A stretch of 64,000 nucleotides of DNA from Sciurus carolinensis (GCF_902686445.1 NC_062214.1:91120738-91184737), one strand, 5' to 3'. Positions 1 to 11,079 are shown, counted from the first letter of the stretch. The notes: generated by a model from the sequence alone, not told the origin. Program-made: numbers and translations.

Positions 1-317
1 AGCATGAGAAAACATGGCGGGGTAGCTACCTTGAAGCAGTTGGATTCCACCGGGCTAACAGGGGACCAATAATGGAGGAGGATACTTGCAAGCTGACTGA
101 TGAACCAATAGCTAGCTAGGATGTTCACAGATTGACAAGTGGTTGGGAGGGGAGGAAATGACTGCACCGGAAAGAGCGGGGAGAGCAGCTTTGTACATTA
201 CAATCCCCCATTTCTGTTTTATCAAAATATTCTTTTGCAGGATGATCGTGAATATAATTGTTCTCTTGATGCATTTGATCGTCATTTCTTGACAAAATGT
301 TTTTCTTTCTTTTACAG
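1..317 (+). other. HERC1: HERC1 intron, 3' part
   Basis: This is the downstream part of an intron whose donor lies before the window. It ends with a pyrimidine-rich run and the acceptor TTTACAG at 311-317. I see no other gene or clear repeat in it. The short open frames on both strands have no recognisable similarity. Confidence 0.75.
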
Positions 318-394
318 GAACTTGAAACTGGGATAGTTGACCTTCTTATACCTTCTCCTAATGCCACCGCAGAAGTGGGTTATAATAGGGATAG
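318..394 (+). CDS. HERC1: HERC1 coding exon (HECT domain, fifth from last)
   Basis: This exon encodes ELETGIVDLLIPSP and then VGYNRDR, part of the N-lobe of the HECT ubiquitin-ligase domain of HERC1. It has 77 bases: 25 codons plus two bases of the arginine codon that the next exon completes. The acceptor is TTTACAG and the donor is AG|GTAAGA. HERC1 is a giant protein of roughly 4,860 residues with two RCC1-like domains, and it acts at membranes and in the cytosol as an E3 ligase; only the end of it is present here. Identity rests on recognising the human C-terminal sequence, not on a database search. Confidence 0.95.
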
Positions 395-454
395 GTAAGA
401 CGGTCAACAAGTGTTTATTGAATGTCTAAAATAATAACAACAACAACAATAACA

Positions 455-600
455 ATGGCTCACATTTATTAAGAGCTTCCTATGTACCAGGCACTGTTCT
501 AAGTGTTTCACAGTATCTATTCCCTAAGGAGTAGATACTGTCATTATCCCCTCATCACAGATAAGGAGACAGACATTCCACCATGACTTGGTATTTATTA
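455..600 (-). repeat. MIR SINE
   Basis: The plus strand reads like the reverse complement of MIR: ACATTTATTAAGAGC, then ACCAGGCACTGTTCTAAG, then CAGATAAGGAGACAGACA. This is an old, degraded, transcriptionally inert SINE. Confidence 0.75.
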
Positions 601-949
601 TGGGATCAACTCAATGGTAATACAGAGGAGAAAGGAATTTAGATTTGATTTTGAAACTTGACTTACTTTATGTTTCTGAAGGCTTAGGTGGTCTCCCTTT
701 ATTGAATTTTTTTGCATCATTAGTCACTGAAAAGCTCACTTATACTATCAAGTCACAGAGCTTAGTATTTTGCAATTGCAGATAATCCTTATGAATGTAA
801 AATTTTAAATTTCGAATCCTACTTCGTGGACTTGTAAATAATAAATGACATGATTATAGGAAATAGAAAATTCTGGAGCAAGTAGCTGAAAGATTGCTGG
901 GCTATTTACTTGCCCTTTTATAGTTGTTCTTTTTAAAAACAACTAAAAA

Positions 950-1312
950 ACATGGTCCCCATGCTATCAAAAACAGTAGCTATAGGCCATGTGTAGCTGT
1001 TGAGCACTCAGAAGTGGTTAGGCTTGCTAAAGAACTGAATTTTAAATTTAATTTATTAATTTATTATTTCTCTATTTACTGCATTATAACTGCACATAAT
1101 AGTGGAATTCATTGTTACATATTTATACATGCACATAATAATATAATTTGGTAATTTTCATTCCCTAGTACCTACACTTTCCCTTTCCTTCTCCTCTTCT
1201 TCTATTCTACTGATCTCCCTTCTATTTTTATGAGATTTAATGACTTTAAATAGCCACATGTAGTTAATGAGTACTGTATTCAACAGCATAGGGCTAATCT
1301 AATGTTGTAGCT
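950..1312. mobile_element. MER5-like hAT MITE split by an L1 fragment
   Basis: The left part (about 985-1050) reads CATGTGTAGCTGTTGAGCAC and the right part (1245-1312) reads AGCCACATGTAGTTAATGAG, the characteristic near-palindromic ends of MER5-type non-autonomous hAT-Charlie elements. The AT-rich middle is interrupted by an L1 3' fragment. The family name is from memory of the consensus. Confidence 0.55.
1051..1238 (-). mobile_element. L1 3' UTR fragment
   Basis: The sequence has TTACTGCATTATAACTG, then ACATATTTATACATGCAC, then a pyrimidine-rich run (CCTTTCCTTCTCCTCTTC). This is the same layout, antisense, as the L1 3' end at 11080-11402. It sits inside the MER5-like element, so it is the younger insertion. 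Confidence 0.5.
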
Positions 1313-1362
1313 GCTATTTGAAATTTTTGTTGAAATTTAAAAATTTTCCTTCTCTTCTTTAG

Positions 1363-1615
1363 GTTCCTGTTTAACCCCTCTGCTTGCCTGGATGAACACT
1401 TAATGCAATTTAAGTTCTTGGGAATTTTAATGGGAGTTGCTATTCGTACAAAGAAGCCTCTGGACCTCCACTTGGCCCCTCTGGTGTGGAAGCAGCTGTG
1501 CTGTGTCCCGCTTACCCTGGAGGATCTGGAGGAGGTGGATCTGCTCTACGTGCAGACCCTCAACAGCATTCTTCACATTGAAGACAGTGGCATTACTGAG
1601 GAGAGTTTCCATGAG
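1363..1615 (+). CDS. HERC1: HERC1 coding exon (HECT domain, fourth from last)
   Basis: The 253-base exon begins with the base that completes the split arginine codon and ends in phase 0 at HEG-less CAT GAG|GTAAAT. It encodes FLFNPSACLDEHLMQF, LGILMGVAIRTKKPL and then LHIEDSGITEESFHE, which belong to the HECT N-lobe, the part that binds the E2 enzyme. The acceptor is CTTCTTTAG. No stop or frameshift is seen, and the frame continues exactly into the next exon. Confidence 0.96.
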
Positions 1616-2121
1616 GTAAATCCTGGCCTGTCATGTTTCTGCTGGTGTTGACTTCCTGTATGCACAGACAAGCGTTTTCTGTGTGTAGCCAGATATAGTC
1701 TTCCTCTTGCTATCAGGCTGATCTCATGGCTGCTCTTAGCAGCTCAATCCCAGCAGTCTCAGTAGCTTCTAATGAGTAGAGTTAGCTCCAGCTCCTGGCT
1801 TCTGCTCCTTCCACTTTAATGTATTTTTTGTCTATTAGAGTGGAGAACCAAGGGAACCAAGGTAGAGAGAAAGGCCTGGTTGATCAGGTTCAGCAGACCT
1901 GGTTTGGGGACAGACAGATTTGACTTTCTTTTTAACTGCAGCCAGATGAGCCAACACATTCTTGCTGATCAAGTAGCCTGATCCATCATACCTATGGAGT
2001 TTGCTTTGTTTTTATCTTTAAAAATCTTGACTGTTACTGTTGTACAGTATGTGTCTGTGACATGCTTTTTGTTGACATATTTGCTAGGTAATAAAATTCT
2101 TTTTTTTTTTTCTGTTCTTAG
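1616..2121 (+). other. HERC1: HERC1 intron
   Basis: A 506-base GT-AG intron with a strong poly-T tract (2099-2111) before the acceptor TTCTTAG. I recognise no repeat or RNA gene in it. Confidence 0.85.
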
Positions 2122-2274
2122 ATGATTCCTCTTGATTCTTTTGTTGGCCAGAGTGCTGATGGCAAAATGGTTCCCATAATCCCTGGTGGAAATAGCATCC
2201 CACTCACATTTTCCAATAGGAAGGAGTATGTAGAAAGGGCCATTGAATATCGACTTCATGAGATGGACCGGCAG
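2122..2274 (+). CDS. HERC1: HERC1 coding exon (HECT domain, third from last)
   Basis: The 153-base exon (51 codons, phase 0 at both ends) encodes MIPLDSFVGQSADGK through YVERAIEYRLHEMDRQ. It continues the HECT N-lobe; the segment ending in the YVE-AIEYRL helix is typical of HECT ligases. The donor is CAG|GTAAGC. Confidence 0.96.
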
Positions 2275-3254
2275 GTAAGCTGAAACCCTGCAGGAGGAGC
2301 ATGTGAATGAGTGGGTTTATCTCCAAATGAGACCAGATTTGGGCATATGTAATTACTGCGTTGATTTATTTGTACTGTTTCAGACCGCAATCAGACTTCT
2401 CAGGCCAGATCTGTGGGTCTCTTATCTCCTTACTCAAGGCCTTAAATCAGCTCTGAATTGGTCATTGGTTGGATTGAGGCCAAGCTTTTACCCTGGCAGT
2501 CAAACCCTGTCTTCTCACTCTTTCTCAGTTCAGCATATCCATACATCCACCGTTTCCCACCCCAGCTCCCCCAATTCTGGCTGTATCTTAAAATCCCAAG
2601 CACACTTCTTTCCCTCTTCTCTGCAACCCTTTAAGCCCCAGCTAGGAATTCATTTCCTTCAAGATCTGTTTTCCTCTGGGTCCCTAACCTATAGAGATTT
2701 CTTTTCCTTCTTTTGAAATCCCTTAAGATGTACCATGTGCTTCTCTTTGGTGGCCTAAGAACTAAACCCTAGTGTTTAGGTCTTGTTTCTTTATTTTATT
2801 TTTTAAGACCTTGAATGAAGAATGTGTTTCTTTTTCATTTAGCTTTTTTCTGTTCCGATACATGAGTAAGCATTTAATAAATGATGGGAATATGAAGAAA
2901 TGACCATAGAAATGAATACTGTGTCCAAAAATGTTTCTTTTAGTAATGTAACCATTAATAACCATTTCAGTAATACTTATTTTCAAAATATATTGGGTCT
3001 TCTTGAGAGCTGGACCCAAACTCTGTAGCTGTCAAGGTTTAGTAATTTGAAATGTACATATTCCCTACTTTTTAATCCTGGCTCCTTCTTTGACTTTGAC
3101 TCTGGCCCAAGTCCAGTCAGAAAAGTATTTCTCTTAGCTTACTGAAGGTAGATTCTGTCCGTGATGCTCTTTACATAGCTAGGACTCAGGTTTTATCTCC
3201 AGTTTGTGAATGTTTTTAATATTCAGAGAGTAACTGATAAAAACTATATTGAAT

Positions 3255-3440
3255 ACCTCTACACCAGGCATTGTGCCAGATACCTTCATGTGTAATTTTT
3301 CCTGTGGTTACTCTGTGAGCCAAGAATTACTATCACTGTTTCACAAAAAAAGCACAAATCAGAGAAAAGAGGTAGTGTGCCCACAGCAGAGCCGGGACCC
3401 AAGGCCAGGCTTCAGGGCAGTTGTCTAGGTTCTTCCACTA
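3255..3440 (-). repeat. MIR SINE
   Basis: Plus strand reads CCAGGCATTGTGCCAGATAC and later GTGCCCACAGCAGAGCCGGG, the antisense MIR layout. Degraded. Confidence 0.65.
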
Positions 3441-4009
3441 GTCCTTTCTCTGAGGGCCGGGTTGATGCTCCACTTCCTTTCAGCCATGCCCTGGCCTTGT
3501 CCTTTTCTCACTAATAGGCCTTTTCCTCTTTCATTTCCTCTTCATCTCTTAGAACTGAATGTCTTCCCATAACTGTCCCCACTTGTTCCCCTGCCACTTC
3601 CCGGCAGCCAGCCCCATCTCTCAGTATCATTTTTTTTCCGGACAGTTTTTATTTCGTATTATACCAGGCGTAACTCCTTGGTTTTTGACATGCTTTGACT
3701 TGGGTATTTCTTTCTTGTAGATTTTCCCCTATTGCCAGTTCCTGTTCCTCAGCCCTGGGCACAGCAACCTTAGTACTAGTCATAACCTTCAGGCTTTCCC
3801 CAAGATGTGGTTCCTATTCACATTCTCAGAAGTTTTGTTGCTTATTGGAGATGATTTTGAGTTGGACATGAGAGAAGAATTTATGAAACAGACCTTGAAC
3901 AGTGATGAGTTTGTGTTTAGGGTACTCAATACTGTATAACCTTAGATGAGACATTTTTCTAAAGCAGACAGTTGGGGCAGCCTCTGGCAGCTTCTGCCTT
4001 GGCATTACC

Positions 4010-4215
4010 TAGCCAGGCTGTGCTCAGCACTGTGCTAAGAGAACCAAAATGGTATAATTATGTAATCATTAGTATAAGCCACATGGCTTCCATGTAGTTT
4101 AAACCTTCATCAAAGTCATGTGGGAAGCAGTATTTATTTCACTCTCCAAATGAAAAGATTAAAATGATAGTTAGCAAGTAGTAGACCTGGGATTTAGAAT
4201 TCAAGTTTCCTGAAT
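4010..4215 (-). repeat. MIR-like SINE, degraded
   Basis: Contains CTCAGCACTGTGCTAAGAGA, then ATGAAAAGATTAAAATGATA and TAGTAGACCTGGGATTTAGA in the antisense MIR order. The match is weak. Confidence 0.4.
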
Positions 4216-4284
4216 TCTTTGTCTTTACTGACTCCCCATATTCACTTTATTCTTTGTGCTTTTCTTTCTTCTTTTTGTTCCCCC

Positions 4285-4485
4285 TTTGGGTACCAGGGAT
4301 TGAACTCAGGGGCACTCAACCACTAAGCCACATCTCCAGCCCTATTTTGTGTTTTATTTAGAGACAGGGTACCACTGAGTTGCTTAGTGCCTCGCCATTG
4401 CTGAGGCTGGCTTTGAACTCATAATTCTCCTGCCTCATCTTCCTGAGCTGCTAGGATTACAGGTGTGCACTACTATACTTGGCTT
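4285..4485 (-). mobile_element. B1-dID SINE
   Basis: Read on the plus strand it has the reversed ID half (GATTGAACTCAGGG, CACATCTCCAGCCC) followed by the reversed B1 half (AGAGACAGGG to GGATTACAGGTGTGCAC). B1-dID is a dimeric 7SL/ID retroposon known from squirrels and dormice. Confidence 0.8.
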
Positions 4486-4489
4486 CATT

Positions 4490-4750
4490 TTTTTTTTTTT
4501 TAGTTGTTGATGGACCTTTATTTTATTTATTTATATGTGATGCTGAGAATCAAACCCAGTGCCTCACACATGTCAGGCAAGTGCTCTTCCACTGAGCCAC
4601 ATCTGCAGCCCTTCTTTGTATTTTATTTAGAGACAGAGTCTTGCTGAATTGCTTAGGACCTTGCTAAATTGCAGAGGCTGGCTTTGAACTCGCAATCCTC
4701 CTGCCTCAGCAGCCCAAGCTGCTGGGATTACAGGCATGTGCCACACCTTC
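4490..4750 (-). mobile_element. B1-dID SINE, long-tailed ID half
   Basis: The reversed tail (TTAGTTGTTGATGGACC), the ID half (TGCTGAGAATCAAACCC to CATCTGCAGCCC) and the B1 half (AGAGACAGAGTCTTGCTG to ATTACAGGCATGTGCCA) lie in order. It directly follows another element of the same type and orientation. Confidence 0.75.
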
Positions 4751-4751
4751 A

Positions 4752-4862
4752 TTTTGATTTGAGATAAGGTCTCATTCAGTTGCTGAGGCTGGCCTTGAAC
4801 TTGTGATTGTCCTGCCTCGGCCTACTGAGTTGCTGGAAATATGAGCATGTGCCACCAGACCT
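4752..4862 (-). mobile_element. B1-type SINE half
   Basis: Only the reversed B1 half is clear: TTGAGATAAGGTCTCATTC, then GAGGCTGGCCTTGAACTTG, then GAGCATGTGCCACCAGACC. It abuts the preceding dimer. Confidence 0.65.
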
Positions 4863-4889
4863 AGATAGGATATAACTATTTTCAAAAGA

Positions 4890-5095
4890 AAAATACAGCT
4901 GGGCAAATGACTCAGGAGGCTCAGGTAAAAGGTTGACAAGTTGGAGGTTAGTGTGGACAATGTAGCAAGACCATATCTCAAAATAAAATGAAGAAAGACT
5001 TGGGATGTAGCTCAGTGGTAGAGTGCTTGCCTAGCATGCTTGAGGCCCTGGTTTGATCTCTGGTAGCACACACAAAAACACATACACACACAAAA
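4890..5095 (+). mobile_element. B1-dID SINE
   Basis: A degraded B1 half (ACAGCTGGGCAAATGACTCA) is followed by a clear ID half: GGGATGTAGCTCAGTGG and GAGTGCTTGCCTAGCATG, with a B-box-like GGTTTGATCTC. The 3' tail is A/CA rich. It points opposite to the three SINEs before it. Confidence 0.7.
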
Positions 5096-5524
5096 AGGTG
5101 TATACACATGTATAGGTGTGTGGGTATGTGTGTGTATTATATGATATATATATTACAAATCAGTATACAGCTATATGAATCCTCTAAGAGCTTCTTTGGT
5201 TGATGAAATTAAGTGCTCACACATAGCACAGTTTTAACACCCCACAGCCATGTGTGACCAGGAATATGAGTGAGTGGTTGACCATTGGGGAGCATTCTGG
5301 GGGCTGGGATTTTGTAGGGAGAGGAGGCAGGTTCCTAAGTTGGACTTAACTGGGACAAGAGTCCTGGAGCAGGACAGAGCTCTAACAAGGGTGGTCCTGT
5401 TCACAGGCTTCAGGGTCTGGGGAGAGACATACAGGCAGCAGGTGCCCAGCCCAGTTGGGTCACCATGGGCGCACATCTTCTCACACATACACATGTTAAA
5501 ATGAACACCCTCTCCCGGGAGCAG

Positions 5525-5830
5525 GTGGCTGCGGTCCGAGAAGGGATGTCCTGGATTGTCCCCGTGCCACTGCTGTCCCTTCTCACAGCGAAGCAGCTGG
5601 AGCAGATGGTGTGCGGGATGCCCGAGATATCTGTTGAGGTCTTGAAGAAGGTGGTGCGGTACCGTGAGGTGGATGAGCAGCACCAGCTGGTGCAGTGGTT
5701 CTGGCACACGCTGGAGGAGTTCTCCAACGAGGAGCGGGTACTCTTCATGCGGTTCGTGTCTGGACGCTCTCGACTTCCAGCCAACACTGCTGACATTTCT
5801 CAGAGGTTTCAAATCATGAAGGTTGATAGG
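5525..5830 (+). CDS. HERC1: HERC1 coding exon (HECT domain, second from last)
   Basis: The 306-base exon (102 codons, phase 0) encodes VAAVREGMSWIVPVPLLSLL, then EQMVCGMPEISVEVLKK, then LFMRFVSGRSRLPANTAD and ends QIMKVDR|GTAAGTG. It carries the end of the HECT N-lobe, the hinge and the start of the C-lobe; the FMRFVSGRSRLP segment matches the conserved RFVTGSSRLP-like HECT motif. The acceptor GGGAGCAG sits behind a short pyrimidine run; it was chosen because it restores phase and matches the human protein. An antisense frame of 219 codons at 5234-5893 is a shadow. Confidence 0.95.
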
Positions 5831-8468
5831 GTAAGTGGGCTCTTCTTCCTTCCTTGGTAATGTCTGCCTGTATTTCTTCCTTTCTGCTTGCATGCTGGGA
5901 AAACCAAACTGTGACCCTCAACTAGGCCTACTGATTCAGGATTTAATCTTTGGAATGTCTAGATTTTTAGAATACCAAGCAGTAAAAATTGTTCAGAAAT
6001 ATCACTTAGCTTTGGTGGAAAAGTTCTAAATGTATATAGAAAGCATACTGCAAGCAACAACCTTCCCTGAATCTTCCAGCATCTTCCCACGTTAAATCTG
6101 ACGTTGGCAGAAGGATTATCATGTTGCCTTTGTGTCTTATTCTCTGGGCTTTTTCATTGTGGAACTTGTTTTCCTGAAGGTGCTAACCACCAACTGGCCT
6201 GTGTGTGCTGCAGTAGGGACCAACAGGTGCCGGGAGCAACGCTAACATGCTCTGCACTTTCTTGTGTGGTGTGAATCTTGGGGCAATTGGTGCTGCTTCT
6301 CTGTGGCCTAATGTAGTACCCCACCTGCAGAGCCCCAGCACAGCTGCACTTTTGACAGGTGGCTTAGCATAAAAGGGCTTTGAGTGTGAAGTGCATGCTG
6401 CTGCCAGAATCATCTTCCTTAAGCAGTCATTTGACCATGTCACTCTCCTTTCAGACCTATCAGGGGCCTCTGCTTTGACTTGAGGATGTTTGCCAGCAGC
6501 CTTGGCTGCCTTAAACACCTCCATGGTCTTTGTCCTACCTTCTGGTGTCACCTTTTGACACTTACCATGTCCTGGCCATAATGGGTTGCTTGCCTTACTC
6601 CCCAGCAGACCTTGCTGTTTGTAAACTTCTGTGGCTTTGTGTAGACTGCTTCCTCTACTTTAGTAAGTTCTCCTTCACACTCCTTTCCATCTATGCCTAG
6701 AAAGCCCATTAGCACAATGCCTGTGCTGCCTCCTCCAGGAAGCCTTCGCAGATGCTTTCCTGTGCCCCTCCCCCATGCCTGAAGGCAGACCTAGTCAGAG
6801 CTCCTTCTCTCAGCCTCCTGAGCACTTACTGCACTAAACTGTGGGGGGGTCCCCTCCAACTCTACCACTCTTCCCAAGCCCTCCCTTATGTAGAAACAGG
6901 CAGTCTCTGAGCAGGGCCCTTGGTGTTTGGTCAGAAGTGTGAAGGTAAGTGGATGTTCTTCACACAAGGCCCTTATTCCAGTTTCATCATTCTGGCGTTT
7001 TTCCAGCAACTGTTCCTGGAAGTTGCTGTAGCCAAAGCTTTGTGTCTTTCTACTGCTTTCTGAGGCTGCAAGCCTGTACTCCGCTCTTGGGCTAGGCTCA
7101 CTGGAGATGCCATATGCAGGAAGGGTTATGAAAAGAGCCCTTCCATAAATTTTCTGCTTGACTAGCCAGAGACTATAAGTTTTGAATCTGTCTTGTTGCT
7201 TCAGTGTGGTGGAGAGGAGGAAATGGTTCCCTTCTATTCAGCTCTGGAAACAACCTTTGCCTTATGTCTATGCTGAGCTGTTCTGCCACCCCAGCAGTTA
7301 ATTCACCACTAATCTCCTGCCTAGAGGTTGTCAGCCTCAGAAAACTGACTACTTTGGGTGTTTCCTTGGTAGATAATTTTTCCAGTATCACATTTAAGTA
7401 ATCTGAGCCCTCTGGTGGTGTTTCCCTCCCTTGCTGTTTTCAGTTTTTCTGCACTGGAGCTCTGTCATCACTGGCTCTGCTACTTTTAGGCTGCTGCTCC
7501 CCCTACCTCCCACCACTTTGAAATGCAGCCCAACTGATTGTGGGGCTCTGAGAAGAGAGCTGATTTCAAGAGGAGACTGGGCAAGAAAGAGAGGGCAGTC
7601 TTTTTTTATATAAACTTAATTTTTTAAAAAATATATCACAGTGTCATGTCATTACCATCATTAACAGATAGTTTGCAAAATGGTTGTTTGCTGGGAGGGA
7701 CAGGGAGCATACATACTTATCTGTCCAGTAGTAACCATTTTCACCTTTGTATAATTCTTTCTAGTCTTGACCTCAGTCATACACATTTTTGCAGGAGGTG
7801 TGTAGAATTTTGTTCTCTATTTTTTTCTAAACCTCATAATCTTTCCTAATCCTTTTTCTGGTTTGCCGTTGTCATAAGTATCATTTTAAATGACTGCATC
7901 ACCATCAGTTAAATGCAGGCACTGGGATTTAACTGTTCCCTTCTCATCTGGGCTGAGTGCTGGCATCAATGGCAAGTGAAGAATGTAGAATACTCCCTGG
8001 GAGTACAGTGAGGGAAGGAGGGGGCGATGGTGGCTCCCACAGCCAAGTAGTTACACCACACACTTGCTCCTTCCACTTCACGTGCTGTGCAGGGGAACTC
8101 CTGCAGCTGGCTTCGGTTCTGCACCCTCTTGGTGGACAGGAATGAATCTCACTGCGCTCTCGCTCTATGCCAGGCACTGCATAAGGTGTGTTCTCATGAG
8201 CAGTCCTGCCAGTCAGAGCTCATTGTTGCTTTCCACAAATGGGCCTTGGAGGAGGTGAGAAGAGGAAGGAAGCGTCTTCACCAAAAGCCTCAAGGGCTAC
8301 AGGAAGGCAGAGCCTGTGCTTGTTCTTCCATGGCTTAGTCTCTGCTTTCACTCGAGATGGCCATGCTGCGTTGTCTGTGTGCCTTTGGGATGGTGGTCAT
8401 GGGCAGCCCCACTCCTCCTCCTAGCGCCCTGGTGCCAGTCACGCCTCTGGGTCTCTCTCTCTCTGCAG
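5831..8468 (+). other. HERC1: HERC1 last intron
   Basis: A 2.6-kb GT-AG intron with a strong CTCTCTCTCTGCAG acceptor. It holds an L2-like stretch (6395-6850) and a short MIR-like piece (about 8150-8250). The rest (5831-6390, 6850-8140) shows nothing I recognise. Confidence 0.8.
6395..6850 (+). repeat. L2 LINE 3' fragment
   Basis: The text resembles the L2 3' end in sense: TTTGACCATGTCACTCTCC, ACACCTCCATGGTCTTTG, then CTCCTCCAGGAAGCCTTCGC. L2 is an ancient, inactive LINE. Confidence 0.55.
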
Positions 8469-8654
8469 CCTTACGACAGTCTGCCTACCTCACAGACCTG
8501 CTTCTTCCAGCTGAGGCTGCCCCCCTACTCCAGCCAGCTGGTCATGGCCGAGCGCCTGCGCTATGCCATTAACAACTGCCGCTCGATCGACATGGACAAC
8601 TACATGCTCTCAAGAAACGTGGACAACACCGAAGGCTCCGACACTGACTACTGA
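8469..8654 (+). CDS. HERC1: HERC1 last coding exon, catalytic Cys and stop
   Basis: This exon encodes the last 61 residues of HERC1 and the TGA stop at 8652-8654. It contains the HECT active-site motif LPTSQTCFFQLRLPPYSS; the cysteine codon is at 8499-8501 and would form the thioester with ubiquitin. The C-terminus ends in the acidic EGSDTDY. Together the five exons give 324 residues without a break, close to the length of a whole HECT domain, so the ligase end looks functional. Confidence 0.97.
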   Translation, partial: PYDSLPTSQTCFFQLRLPPYSSQLVMAERLRYAINNCRSIDMDNYMLSRNVDNTEGSDTDY

Positions 8655-9125
8655 TGACCGTGGGTGCTGTCACCCCTCCTTTTTCTCAGTAATGCTCACT
8701 TCCAATTTGATGTTGATATACTTTTATGGTAACTACATAGATGTTTTAGGATCATAAACTGACATTATAAACAGTGGCCACATTTAGTTACTCTAAATGT
8801 AACAAAGAAATTATATGTTTTTATTTTTCTGTGATTGTACAAAAACAACAACAAAAAAAACAAAAGCAAAGTGCTCTCAGTCAGGTTTTTCCCTCCATAT
8901 TTTTGGTCACTTTTGATAGGTTTGCATGGAACCATTTTGGTGCATTTTTAGTTGGGAATGGTACCTTTTTGTAAACCCACCCAGTGAACATGAAATTGTA
9001 CATTGTGTATAATTGTTCATTAGAAAGGACAGTTTTACATGAATATTCACATATTTATTTTGTTTTAATTTGAATTGCCTGTGCAGGGTTCCTTATGCAG
9101 AGAAATAAAGCAGATTCAGAAATCA
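8655..9125 (+). other. HERC1: HERC1 3' UTR
   Basis: AT-rich sequence after the stop. The end is inferred from the canonical poly(A) signal AATAAA at 9104-9109, so cleavage is expected near 9120-9130. The length of about 470 bases is an inference, and use of other sites cannot be excluded. Confidence 0.75.
9104..9109 (+). promoter_or_regulatory. HERC1: HERC1 poly(A) signal AATAAA
   Basis: This is the canonical hexamer in the 3' UTR. It is followed about 20-35 bases later by T-rich sequence (CTTCTTTTGTTGC), as expected of a downstream element. Confidence 0.75.
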
Positions 9126-11079
9126 GAGTTTAGACTTCTTTTGTTGCTTCCAGTGGAGCTGCAGCCTGCGAGTTGCTGGCAAAGCAGATATCAGTCTAGA
9201 AAGTTGGAGCTTTGGTTTAGGTCAGTCTCACTTTGACAGCTTTTTGACCAATTCAGAAATCTTTCTTCACATTTGGGGAGGGCTTCACCTGGAAATGACA
9301 TTGCAGAAAACTGTCATGATAGGAGCCAGAGTTCAGACGCCCTCTTTGCATTTGTTCTTCTGTCATCCTGGGTCCCTCTCACTTGTTCCCTCACCCAGGG
9401 CACTTGTGTCAGCTGCTGGCCCAGCCTCGTGGCACCACCCCTCCTTCTCCGAACAGGCAGCACGCCTAGCGTGCAGCTCTGCCAGCCAGCATCACATGGT
9501 GCTGGCCCTGCCTGCAAAGAACTGGAGAAGACGGAATGAGCAAGTGATGGCATTTAAGAACAGGATAGTTTAAAACAAGTTGTCACTTCTGCCAGGAGAG
9601 CAGCTAAGTGGGAGGCGGTGCAGAGAGGACAGCTCTCAGTGGAAGGCACTTAACCTATATAAATGAGTGGCTGTGGATGAATGAATGTGGGAATGGAGGT
9701 GAGAAGTAGTATGTGGCTTGCACATCCTTGCGCAAAGGGTGGTGGGGAGTTGTGCAGGGGGCTAGGGAAGAGCCACGTTTGGTACATGAACCAAGCCCCT
9801 GTGATCCCTCTGTGATGTGTTTGTGTGTTTAGGAATGACAGAATGAGCATGTGTTCTGGGGACAGGGCCATCCTGAGAGGAGCCATTAGGCTCTATGAGG
9901 CTTCAGCTGCCAGAACATGAGCAGGAAGAGGGCAAGGGCTGGGTGACTAGTCCCCTCTACCTTCACAGGTCCATGCCATAAGCTGCTTCCAGTGGACTTC
10001 ATAGACAGGATTTTTGTCAACAGCGTGCCCATGTGAAGTGCCAGGCAAAGAGTCTTATAAGCAGACATTTTCCATAAGAAAGGTAGAAGATGTGTTTTTT
10101 CAATGAGAAAGCAGAAGAAACACATTTTTGCCAGCAAAGATAATCTGGTTAATGGATCTTGCCCATGAGAAGACCTAAGATGAGAATGATGAAGTTTTTT
10201 GTTTTACGGAAAAAAAGGCTTCAATTGGAATTGGGTCTCAGGGGGAAACCACAGCTTCTGGGGAACCCCAAGATGTTCTGGGTAGAGATAGGCCCTTAAT
10301 TTTGTGAGTCGGGTCAGTAGCAGTGTTGAAGGGCTCTGAGGTTGAAGCACTCTCTCTGGGGTGAGAGACACTGCCTAGGCTGCTGGGCCAAGGGAGAATG
10401 TGTCTAAGAAAGGACTCTGCGCTGGAGGTTCCTATCCCCCCTGGGCTAGTTCCTAATGGTAAGTGATTGTCCCTCTTGCTGAGCTGGCTGAGGGTGTACA
10501 AAGCTAAAGGATATGGCTGTAGCCCAAAGATTGTTTCAAGTGAAAATAGTGCTTCTACCTTTGTGAGGCTTTGGCCTTTGCTGCCACCTTCTTCTGACCT
10601 GAGGGGGCAGGAGCACCCCAGTAGGTGGCCCTGATGAGTCCTGGTTCCTGGGTTGGGCCTCACAGACTGCTTCTCAGGAGGTCTGACCCCTGAGTGGAAT
10701 CTGTCAGGACATTTTATAGCCCACGCTTTCTCAGCTGGAAAGCTGTTATTCCTTCATTCTGTTGACTGTTGAGAGCTCTGGGTGGTGGGGCCCTGTTGGC
10801 CCACTGAGGGCCTGACTGCAGGTCTTTTTCTTGGTCCATACCCTGTAGAGGCTTGGGTAGTTTATTGTTTGCTGACCTCAGTGAACAGATACTTGCAGTT
10901 TGTTTTGTTTTTGACCTGTAAGCAATTTCAAGAAAAGTTCGACCCCCTGCCTTTAGAATTTCAGATTTCCCCAGATACTTCTCAAGGTATGGCTTTGTGG
11001 CCTTTGCCAATGAGGGCTACATCTGGTGAGCCCATTTTTTAGCATTTTTCCCCTTCTTTCTGATTTTAGTCTTTTTAGA
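9126..11079. other. Intergenic between HERC1 and FBXL22, first part
   Basis: No exon, RNA gene or clear young repeat is seen. The open frames of 80-140 codons here overlap on both strands and resemble no protein I know. Confidence 0.65.

Larger units (their letters stand above)
395..1362 (+). other. HERC1: HERC1 intron with MIR, hAT MITE and L1 pieces
   Basis: GT-AG intron. It begins with an AAC-rich simple repeat near 428-455, followed by a MIR, and later a MER5-like element split by an L1 3' fragment; these are listed separately. The rest, about 610-940, shows nothing I recognise. Confidence 0.8.
2275..5524 (+). other. HERC1: HERC1 intron
   Basis: A 3.25-kb GT-AG intron. The stretches 2275-3250 and 3450-4000 show nothing recognisable. 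MIR-like pieces lie near 3255-3440 and 4010-4215, and a run of SINEs fills 4285-5095. From 5100 to 5160 there is an imperfect CA/TG and AT repeat. The acceptor before 5525 has only a short pyrimidine run. Confidence 0.8.

Noticed and set aside
4990..5060. tRNA-like sequences (also at 31374, 41408, 43638 and other SINEs)
   Set aside because: The A- and B-box-like text belongs to ID retroposons, which descend from tRNA-Ala/BC1. There is no full cloverleaf, and A-tails with target duplications are present.
5234..5893. 219-codon antisense open frame over a HERC1 exon
   Set aside because: It is the complement of a GC-balanced conserved exon, has no resemblance to a known family, and includes intron on both sides. 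Shadow frame.
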